A stretch of DNA of 12,031 nt from assembly GCA_910587495.1 (NCBI GenBank), contig CAJUMT010000100.1, forward strand, positions 1-12,031. The letters run 5' to 3'. Each line of letters opens with the position of its first letter. Positions within the stretch are counted from its first letter, which is position 1. Made by a program: the position numbers and the translations under genes. A model generated the notes under the pieces. It made no database searches, had not been told where the DNA came from, and saw only the letters and a program-made list of their open reading frames with translations. The DNA is from an uncultured Lachnospiraceae bacterium. GTDB taxonomy: Bacteria; Bacillota_A; Clostridia; Lachnospirales; Lachnospiraceae. This document shows, piece after piece, positions 6,464 to 12,031 of the stretch.

Positions 6464-7627
6464 ATGTATCAGTATCATTGCCTGAATCCGATCGCGGAGG
6501 TCGGACTGAAAAGATTCGACGGCAGCTATGCCAAGACAGATAATATAAACGATGCGGATGCGATCCTGGTGCGCAGCGCAGCCATGCACGATGTGGATCT
6601 GCCTGACAGGGTCTGCGTCATAGGAAGGGCCGGGGCAGGCGTCAATAATATTCCTCTTGGGAAATATTCAGAGCAGGGAATCGCAGTCTTTAATACGCCG
6701 GGAGCCAATGCCAATGGTGTAAAAGAACTGGTGCTGGCAGGACTTTTGCTTTCTTCCAGGGATATTATGGCCGGGATTTACTGGGTGCGTTCCGAGCGGC
6801 AAAACGAAGAACTGGAGCAGCTTGCGGAAAAGCAGAAGAAAAAATTTGCGGGCCGGGAGATTATGGGGAAAAAGCTGGGCGTCATCGGATTGGGTGCGAT
6901 CGGTATCCTGGTGGCCAACGCAGCGGTGGCTCTTGGCATGGAAGTCTATGGATATGACCCGTATATCTCCGTCAATGCGGCGTGGAAACTTTCCAGGGAT
7001 GTAAAACATATCACAGATGTAAATGATATATACAGAGAATGCGATTATATTACGATTCATGTGCCGCTTATTGAGAGTACAAAAGGAATGATCGGGGCAG
7101 AGGCGATCTCCCTGATGAAACCAAGCGTTGTGATCCTGAATTTTGCCAGAGGACCTCTGGTGGATCAAAAGGCTATCGTGGAAGCTCTCCGAACCAACCG
7201 TATTCATAAATATGTGACGGACTTTCCTACATCGGATATCGCTTCTTTAAAAGGAGCGATTGTGATTCCCCATCTGGGCGCGTCCACGGAGGAATCTGAG
7301 GATAATTGTGCCATTATGGCAGTAGACGAGATTCGGGATTATCTGGAAAATGGAAATATCCACAATTCTGTCAATTTCCCAAACTGTGACATGGGCGTAT
7401 GCAAAGACGCCATGCGGGTGACGATCATACACAGAAATATCCCCAATATGCTGACCAAATTTACAGCGACCTTCGGCGATCTGGGCATCAATATTGAACG
7501 TATGGCCAACGAGACCAAGGGTGAGTACGGATATGTGATTATGGATGTGGGAAATACGGTAAATGAAGAAGAAATCGAAAAGATACGAAACATTCAGGGT
7601 GTACTGAAAGTCAGGGTGATGAAATAA
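6464..7627 (+). CDS. serA: D-3-phosphoglycerate dehydrogenase, short form with ACT domain
   Basis: First step of serine synthesis: NAD-dependent oxidation of 3-phosphoglycerate to 3-phosphohydroxypyruvate. The 387 residues comprise a split substrate domain, a Rossmann domain with GLGAIG (142-147), catalytic R229 in NFARGP, H270 in PHLGAST, and a C-terminal ACT domain (about 317-387) beginning at MRVTIIHRNIPNML. ACT domains bind serine for feedback inhibition in many SerA proteins. The usual Glu of the Arg-Glu-His triad (DVFxxEP motif) is not found; the aligned stretch is TDFPTSD (252-258). The start at 6464 is preferred: AGAGGAG (6444-6450) ends 13 bases upstream, whereas the ATG at 6452 is only 1 base away and would overlap serC. 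It is sandwiched between serC and a DUF1015 gene. Confidence 0.93.
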   Translation: MYQYHCLNPIAEVGLKRFDGSYAKTDNINDADAILVRSAAMHDVDLPDRVCVIGRAGAGVNNIPLGKYSEQGIAVFNTPGANANGVKELVLAGLLLSSRDIMAGIYWVRSERQNEELEQLAEKQKKKFAGREIMGKKLGVIGLGAIGILVANAAVALGMEVYGYDPYISVNAAWKLSRDVKHITDVNDIYRECDYITIHVPLIESTKGMIGAEAISLMKPSVVILNFARGPLVDQKAIVEALRTNRIHKYVTDFPTSDIASLKGAIVIPHLGASTEESEDNCAIMAVDEIRDYLENGNIHNSVNFPNCDMGVCKDAMRVTIIHRNIPNMLTKFTATFGDLGINIERMANETKGEYGYVIMDVGNTVNEEEIEKIRNIQGVLKVRVMK

Positions 7628-8859
7628 TGGCAGTCGTAAAACCATTTTGCTGTATTCATCCGGCAAGAGGACTGGAATCCAGGATCGCGGCGCTTCCCTA
7701 CGATGTGTACAGCAGAGAAGAAGCGCGGCTGGCAGTCAAAGGAGAACCTTTATCTTTTTTAAATATTGATCGCCCGGAGACCATGTTTCCCGAAACGCAG
7801 GATATGTACGCGGAAGAAGTCTATCAGGCGGCAAAAGAGAGACTGTGGAAAATGGTGGAGGAAGGTTCTTTTGTCAAAGAGGAAGAGCCAGTTTATTATA
7901 TTTATGAACTGTCCATGGAAGGACGCACCCAGACAGGGATCGTGGCCTGTGCTTCCATAGATGACTATTTAGATCAGACGATCCGCCGGCATGAAAACAC
8001 CAGAGAAGAAAAGGAACAGGACCGTATCCGCCATGTGGATACCTGCAGCGCACAGACAGGGCCGATTTTTCTTGCGTATCGTGCCAGCCAGGAAATCCGT
8101 GCAGTTGTGGAAGAAGTGAAGGAGGAACCACCGGAATTTTCTTTTACTGCTGAAGACGGTATCGGACACGCGGGATGGAAAGTGTCTGAGCAGGATAAAA
8201 TACGAAAACTTGCCCGGGCTTTTGAAAAAATAGACCATATCTATATTGCGGACGGACATCACAGGGCGGCGTCTGCGGTGAAAGTAGGATTAAAACGCAG
8301 GCAGGAGCATCCAGGGTATAACGGGACGGAGGCATTTAATTATTTTCTTTCCGTGTTGTTTCCGGATAACGAGCTTAAGATCATGGACTATAACCGGGTG
8401 GTAAAGGATTTAAACGGGTTGACAGAAGATGCGTTTCTTTTGAAAGTCCGGGAAAAATTCCATGTGTCCCTGGCAAATGAATCTGTAAAACCTGCCTGTA
8501 AAGGGCAGATGCTTATGTATTTGCACGGTCGGTGGTACAATCTTAAAACCAGGGAGGCATACATACAGGACGATCCGGTGGAAGGGCTGGATGTGGCGTA
8601 TCTGCAAAGGGAGCTGCTTACGCCTGTTCTGGGGATCAAAGACCCAAGAACCGACAGCCGGATTGATTTTGTGGGAGGCATCCGGGGGCTTGGCGCGTTA
8701 AAAGACAGGGCTGACCAGGATATGGAGGCAGCGTTCGCGCTGTATCCGCCTTCCATCAAGGAGCTGTTTACCGTGTCGGATGCGGGGCTTTTAATGCCGC
8801 CGAAATCTACCTGGTTCGAACCGAAATTAAGGAGCGGGCTGTTTATACATGAGATTTGA
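7627..8859 (+). CDS. DUF1015 (COG4198) family protein in the serine operon
   Basis: A 410-residue soluble protein of the uncharacterised DUF1015 family; no function is established. It has no signal peptide or membrane segment. Recognisable family features in order are PYDVYS (24-29), a SFLNIDRPE segment (43-51), the RRHENT...EKEQDR block near residues 119-132, TGPIFLAY, and IADGHHRAA with DGHHR at 209-213. The DGHHR motif resembles that of ParB/SerK-type free serine kinases, which is suggestive only. The start codon overlaps the serA stop by one base (TAATG), implying translational coupling and a stoichiometric link to serine synthesis; an AGGGTG inside the serA end can serve as Shine-Dalgarno. 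From memory, serC-serA-DUF1015 also occurs together in Bacteroidetes and Clostridia. A role in phosphoserine or serine handling is inference. Confidence 0.85.
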   Translation: MAVVKPFCCIHPARGLESRIAALPYDVYSREEARLAVKGEPLSFLNIDRPETMFPETQDMYAEEVYQAAKERLWKMVEEGSFVKEEEPVYYIYELSMEGRTQTGIVACASIDDYLDQTIRRHENTREEKEQDRIRHVDTCSAQTGPIFLAYRASQEIRAVVEEVKEEPPEFSFTAEDGIGHAGWKVSEQDKIRKLARAFEKIDHIYIADGHHRAASAVKVGLKRRQEHPGYNGTEAFNYFLSVLFPDNELKIMDYNRVVKDLNGLTEDAFLLKVREKFHVSLANESVKPACKGQMLMYLHGRWYNLKTREAYIQDDPVEGLDVAYLQRELLTPVLGIKDPRTDSRIDFVGGIRGLGALKDRADQDMEAAFALYPPSIKELFTVSDAGLLMPPKSTWFEPKLRSGLFIHEI

Positions 8860-8874
8860 TCCGTGCAGCAGTGT

Positions 8875-8904
8875 TTGACAGAAGTTCGGACTAAAGGTTA
8901 TAAT
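8875..8904 (+). promoter_or_regulatory. Consensus sigma-A promoter of the mtnN-mtaD-ahcY operon
   Basis: TTGACA (8875-8880) and TATAAT (8899-8904) are both perfect consensus hexamers with an 18-base spacer, 16 bases after the DUF1015 stop. Transcription should start near 8911, leaving a 5' leader of about 39 bases with no visible riboswitch. It separates the SAM-recycling genes from the serine operon. It also shows that an in-frame GTG at 8863 cannot be the mtnN start on this transcript. Confidence 0.85.
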
Positions 8905-8932
8905 AAAAATATTGCGGCGGGAGGCCGGAAGA

Positions 8933-8937
8933 AGGAG
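8933..8937 (+). promoter_or_regulatory. mtnN ribosome binding site, decides start
   Basis: AGGAG lies 12 bases before the ATG at 8950, a spacing like that of ilvD and leuB. Longer in-frame versions begin upstream of the promoter and lack a binding site. Confidence 0.7.
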
Positions 8938-8949
8938 AGGTGTTTACAG

Positions 8950-9609
8950 ATGATCGGGATCATATCCGCCATGGAGCTGGAATTAAAAGGGTTGACGGCG
9001 CGTCTGACAGACAGAAAGACAGAGACGCTTGCGGCGGTCACATATGATACAGGGAAACTGGAAGGAAAACCGGTGGTGATCTGCAACTGCGGGGTTGGAA
9101 AAGTGAACGCGGCCATGCATACGCAGCTTTTGATCACAAAATATAAGCCGGATGTGATCATCCAGAGCGGGATCGCAGGGAGCCTGTCCCCCAAGGTAAA
9201 GCATTTTGACATGGTAATCGGGGAAGAACTGGTCTATCATGATATGCAGCCGTTTGTGTTAGAGCAGTTTGAGCCTCTTGAAAAGGTGTATGATTCTGAT
9301 CCGCGCCTGATCGGACTTGCAAAGGAAGCGGCAGGTGTGTGTCATGTGGGGCGGATTGCCAGCGGCGACCAGTTTATATCAGAAGCTTCCATAAAAGCGG
9401 ACATAGCCAGCCGGACAGGAGCGCTTTGCACAGAGATGGAAGGGTGTGCGGTAGCGCATACGGCTTATCTTAACAAAGTTCCCTTCCTTGTGATGCGGGC
9501 GATTTCGGATATGGCGGACGACAGTGCAGAAGGGGAATTTGAAGAGTTTCAGCAAAAAGCCGCCGACCGCGCCATTGATATTGTCTTAAAGCTGGTGCGG
9601 AAAATTTAG
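8950..9609 (+). CDS. mtnN: 5'-methylthioadenosine/S-adenosylhomocysteine nucleosidase
   Basis: Cleaves the N-glycosidic bond of methylthioadenosine, S-adenosylhomocysteine and often 5'-deoxyadenosine, releasing adenine; it relieves product inhibition of methyltransferases, polyamine enzymes and radical SAM enzymes. The 219 residues begin MIGIISAMELEL, matching the family start, with E11 aligned to the catalytic E12 of E. coli MtnN. M163-E164 in TEMEG bind the ribose, and D187 in RAISDMADD is the purine-protonating aspartate. GVGKVNAA and IIQSGIAGSL are the phosphorylase-fold signatures. All catalytic residues are present. It is the first gene behind a consensus promoter, 15 bases before mtaD. 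Its presence beside both a SAH deaminase and an AhcY homologue is unusual, so its main duty here may be methylthioadenosine or 5'-deoxyadenosine. Confidence 0.93.
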   Translation: MIGIISAMELELKGLTARLTDRKTETLAAVTYDTGKLEGKPVVICNCGVGKVNAAMHTQLLITKYKPDVIIQSGIAGSLSPKVKHFDMVIGEELVYHDMQPFVLEQFEPLEKVYDSDPRLIGLAKEAAGVCHVGRIASGDQFISEASIKADIASRTGALCTEMEGCAVAHTAYLNKVPFLVMRAISDMADDSAEGEFEEFQQKAADRAIDIVLKLVRKI

Positions 9610-9624
9610 AGAGGTATAAATTCG

Positions 9625-10908
9625 ATGAATTATAAGATTACAAACGGGCAATTGCTCATCTATACAGTAGACGGGTTTAAAACCGAAAGAAAGGATCTGT
9701 ATATAGAAGGAGATAAAATTGTCGGAATCGGCGCGTGTGATCCTGCAAAAGAGGACGCATATGAGACGATAGACGCGTCGGACAAACTGGTCACGCCGGG
9801 GCTTATCAATATGCATACCCATGCTTATATGACGACCATGAGGAATTATGCGGATGATGTGGACTTTGACGAATGGTTATTTAAAAGGGTCATGCCGGTG
9901 GAGGACAGGCTGCCAAAAGAAGCCGCTTACTGGTCGTCTCTTTTAGGCTGTATGGAGATGATTCGGACCGGAACGACCAGTTTCGTAGATATGCATATGT
10001 ATTGCGGACAATCCCCGAAGGCGGCGCGGCAGGCGGGCATGAGAGCGTTTATAGGAAGAGGCCTGGTGGGTGAAGACCTCTATGAAGACGGATACAGCCG
10101 CTTTAAAGAAGCGCTGGAGGAAAAGGAAGCCTACGAAAGCGATCTGATCAAGTTTGTTTTATCTCCCCATGCCATTTACAGCTGTTCGGAAAAATTGTAT
10201 GTGCAGGTGGCCGAGGAAGCAGACAAGCGGGGGTTGTTAAAACAGACCCATCTGTCCGAGAGCGCGGCGGAGATGGATAATGCCGTCAGTAAATACGGCA
10301 AGACACCGGTAAAGCTTTTGGCGGATCTGGGATTTCTTGACCAGCATACGATCCTTGCCCATTGCGTGCAGATGCGCGGGGATGATATGGAGATTTTGCA
10401 AAGAAGCGGCGCACATGCGGTTACCAATCCTGCCAGCAACGCCAAACTGGGCAACGGATTTGCACCTGTGGTGGAGATGGATCAAAAAGGGATCAATATC
10501 TGCATTGGTACGGACGGGACAGCCAGCAACAATACTTTAAATATGTTCCGGGAGATGGGGCTTTTATCCTTGATCCATAAAGGAATCCACAAAGATTCCA
10601 CTTCCGTTCCGGCGCAGTTTGTATTAAAAGCGGCCACTGTAAATGCCGCGAAGGCTCTGGGCATGGAGCATCAGACAGGCGTGATAGAGACGGGAGCTTA
10701 TGCGGACCTGAATTTTGTGAATCTTAAAGCAGTATCCTTATTCCCAAATAACAATATTGTGTCATCTCTGTGCTATTCCGCCAACGGATCAGAGGTAGAC
10801 AGCGTCATGATCGGCGGAAAATTTGTCATGAAGAACAAGGAGATGCTTACCATTGATACCGAGCAGGTATATTACGAAATGAACAAAATTGTAAAAGAAA
10901 ATTTATAG
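9625..10908 (+). CDS. mtaD: 5-methylthioadenosine/S-adenosylhomocysteine deaminase
   Basis: Amidohydrolase that deaminates the adenine of S-adenosylhomocysteine (giving S-inosylhomocysteine), methylthioadenosine or related nucleosides. The 427 residues start with the small beta domain, then the barrel with metal ligands H64 and H66 (NMHTHAYMT), H209 (THLSES) and D297 (GTDGTASNN), catalytic E212 and H246 (LAHCV). Residues matching the substrate pocket of Thermotoga TM0936 are also present: E93 in PVEDRL (ribose), H182, and R145 and R159, which in TM0936 hold the carboxylate of SAH. This argues for SAH/MTA rather than guanine, chlorohydrolase or cytosine substrates. AGAGAGG lies 10 bases before the ATG. 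It is 15 bases from each neighbour, so clearly co-transcribed with mtnN and ahcY. Dimeric or oligomeric cytosolic enzyme by family precedent. Confidence 0.92.
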   Translation: MNYKITNGQLLIYTVDGFKTERKDLYIEGDKIVGIGACDPAKEDAYETIDASDKLVTPGLINMHTHAYMTTMRNYADDVDFDEWLFKRVMPVEDRLPKEAAYWSSLLGCMEMIRTGTTSFVDMHMYCGQSPKAARQAGMRAFIGRGLVGEDLYEDGYSRFKEALEEKEAYESDLIKFVLSPHAIYSCSEKLYVQVAEEADKRGLLKQTHLSESAAEMDNAVSKYGKTPVKLLADLGFLDQHTILAHCVQMRGDDMEILQRSGAHAVTNPASNAKLGNGFAPVVEMDQKGINICIGTDGTASNNTLNMFREMGLLSLIHKGIHKDSTSVPAQFVLKAATVNAAKALGMEHQTGVIETGAYADLNFVNLKAVSLFPNNNIVSSLCYSANGSEVDSVMIGGKFVMKNKEMLTIDTEQVYYEMNKIVKENL

Positions 10909-10923
10909 AGGAGAGATATAAGT

Positions 10924-12031
10924 ATGAGTATAGTAAAAGACGCTTCTTTGGCAGCCGAGGGAAGAAAAAAGATCGAGTGGGTGCGTTCTTTTATGCCTGC
11001 TTTGTCGGAGATTGAGAAAAAGTTTGAAAAAGAAAAGCCGTTTAAAGGGCTTAAGATTGCCGTATCTGTTCATCTGGAAGCCAAGACTGCCAATCTGGGC
11101 CTGGTGCTTGCAAAAGGGGGCGCGGAAGTATTCCTGACCGGCTGCAATCCTTTATCCACCCAGGACGACGTGGCGGCGGCAGTAGCCGAGATGGGGATTG
11201 AGACTTTCGGCATCCACGGCGTGACGCCGGAAGAATATGAAGAATTGCTGGTAAAAACCCTTGCCTGCCATCCGCATCTGATCGTAGACGACGGCGGCGA
11301 CCTGATCAACCTGCTGGGCGGACGCTGTAAAGAGTATGCAGACCAGCTGATCGGCGGCTGCGAGGAGACGACGACAGGTATTCACCGCCTGAAAGCCAGA
11401 GAGCGGGAGCAGGTGCTGCCCTGCCCGATGATGGCGGTCAACGACGCGAAGGCAAAGCATTATTATGATAATAAATATGGTACAGGCCAGTCTGTGTGGA
11501 CGGCCATCATGGATACGACGAACCTGATTGTGGCGGGAAAGACAGTTGTAGTGGCCGGTTACGGCTGGTGCGGAAAAGGGACTGCCATGCGCGCGAAAGG
11601 GATGGGCGCGGATGTGATCGTCACGGAAGTAGACCCGTTTAACGCGCTGGACGCTACCATGGACGGTTTCCGTATCATGCCTATGGATAAGGCGGCAAAA
11701 TACGGAGATATCTTTGTGACGGTAACAGGATGTAAGGACGTAATCACAGAGAAGCATTTTAAAGTGATGAAAGATAACGCGGTTCTGTGCAACGCAGGGC
11801 ATTTTGACTGTGAAGTGGATGTGTCCGCTCTTAGGAAAATGGCGGTTAAAAGTGAGACGCGCCGTAAAAATATCGTGGGATACGAGCTGCCGGACGGTCG
11901 GACGCTGAATGTATTAGGCGACGGACGCCTGGTTAACCTGGCCTGCGGCATGGGGCATCCGGCGGAAATTATGGATATGTCCTTTGCGGTACAGGCATTG
12001 AGCCTTTTGTGGCTGGTGCAGCATAAAGACA
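10924..12031 (+). CDS. ahcY: Adenosylhomocysteinase family; possibly S-inosylhomocysteine hydrolase (partial, 3' end missing)
   Basis: An open frame of 369 codons runs off the right edge; the short archaeal/Thermotoga forms have about 400-420 residues, so perhaps 40-50 are missing. Family reaction: NAD-dependent hydrolysis of S-adenosylhomocysteine to adenosine and homocysteine. Seen here: HLEAKTA (50-56), VDDGGDL (121-127), CEETTTG (146-152), VNDAKAK with K178 and D182, the NAD loop GYGWCGKG (212-219), and NAGHFD (290-295). The short spacing and HLEAKTA place it with the archaeal/Thermotoga clade rather than the bacterial/eukaryotic HMTxQ/ET clade. Lys54 replaces the Glu/Gln that contacts the adenine 6-amino group, which would suit a 6-oxo purine. 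With mtaD 15 bases upstream, S-inosylhomocysteine is a likely substrate. AGGAG (10909-10913) lies 10 bases before the ATG. Confidence 0.9.
   Translation, partial: MSIVKDASLAAEGRKKIEWVRSFMPALSEIEKKFEKEKPFKGLKIAVSVHLEAKTANLGLVLAKGGAEVFLTGCNPLSTQDDVAAAVAEMGIETFGIHGVTPEEYEELLVKTLACHPHLIVDDGGDLINLLGGRCKEYADQLIGGCEETTTGIHRLKAREREQVLPCPMMAVNDAKAKHYYDNKYGTGQSVWTAIMDTTNLIVAGKTVVVAGYGWCGKGTAMRAKGMGADVIVTEVDPFNALDATMDGFRIMPMDKAAKYGDIFVTVTGCKDVITEKHFKVMKDNAVLCNAGHFDCEVDVSALRKMAVKSETRRKNIVGYELPDGRTLNVLGDGRLVNLACGMGHPAEIMDMSFAVQALSLLWLVQHKD

Noticed and set aside
8863..8949. N-terminal extension of mtnN from an upstream GTG
   Set aside because: It would begin upstream of the consensus promoter and include it within coding sequence, has no ribosome binding site, and the family N-terminus MIGIISAME starts at 8950.
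8911..8949. SAM or SAH riboswitch before mtnN
   Set aside because: The leader is only about 39 bases with no pseudoknot-like pairing, too short for known SAM or SAH riboswitch classes.
1..12031. Mobile element, CRISPR array, phage or defence system
   Set aside because: No transposase, integrase, inverted terminal repeats, regularly spaced repeats or defence-type domains were seen; the window is core metabolism on one strand.

Overview
The window is a compact, almost entirely plus-strand stretch of a low-to-mid GC Bacillota genome. Protein style (the short SerA with an ACT domain, the clostridial IlvB, IlvD and LeuB, YajC directly after Tgt), AGGAG-type ribosome binding sites and sigma-A-like promoters suggest a Lachnospiraceae-like member of the Clostridia. 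This is a judgement from recognised sequence style, not from a search. Nothing mobile, no CRISPR and no RNA gene was seen. No gap between genes exceeds about 110 bases.

Layout: (1) 3-230, the 3' end of tgt (queuosine-pathway tRNA-guanine transglycosylase). (2) 318-611, yajC, with its own probable promoter and a clear intrinsic terminator at 643-667. (3) 717-5302, a branched-chain amino acid block leuB-ilvD-ilvB, with no leuA, leuCD, ilvC or ilvN/H in view. All three genes carry a similar leader just before the start codon. A strong hairpin without a U-tract follows ilvB. (4) 5377-8859, a tightly packed serine block serC-serA-DUF1015; serA and the DUF1015 gene overlap by one base (TAATG). No serB phosphatase is present. 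(5) 8950-12031, a separate unit starting from a consensus promoter (TTGACA, 18 bp, TATAAT): mtnN (MTA/SAH nucleosidase), mtaD (MTA/SAH deaminase) and an ahcY-type hydrolase that runs off the window.

Two places deserve attention. First, mtnN-mtaD-ahcY encodes three enzymes that could all act on S-adenosylhomocysteine or its products. The AhcY homologue has the archaeal/Thermotoga-type motif HLEAKTA, with Lys where classical SAH hydrolases have Glu/Gln facing the adenine amino group. With a deaminase directly upstream, this points to a bacterial S-inosylhomocysteine route (SAH to SIH to inosine plus homocysteine), as described for Methanocaldococcus. Second, the DUF1015 protein is locked into the serine operon by a stop/start overlap and carries a DGHHR motif like that of ParB/SerK-type free serine kinases. 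It is therefore a candidate for a phosphoserine-related step in an operon that lacks serB. SerA itself lacks the usual catalytic Glu of the Arg-Glu-His triad.

Metabolically the blocks connect: pyruvate and threonine-derived carbon go to branched-chain amino acids, 3-phosphoglycerate goes to serine and one-carbon units, and the last operon clears the by-products of SAM-dependent methylation and other SAM use.
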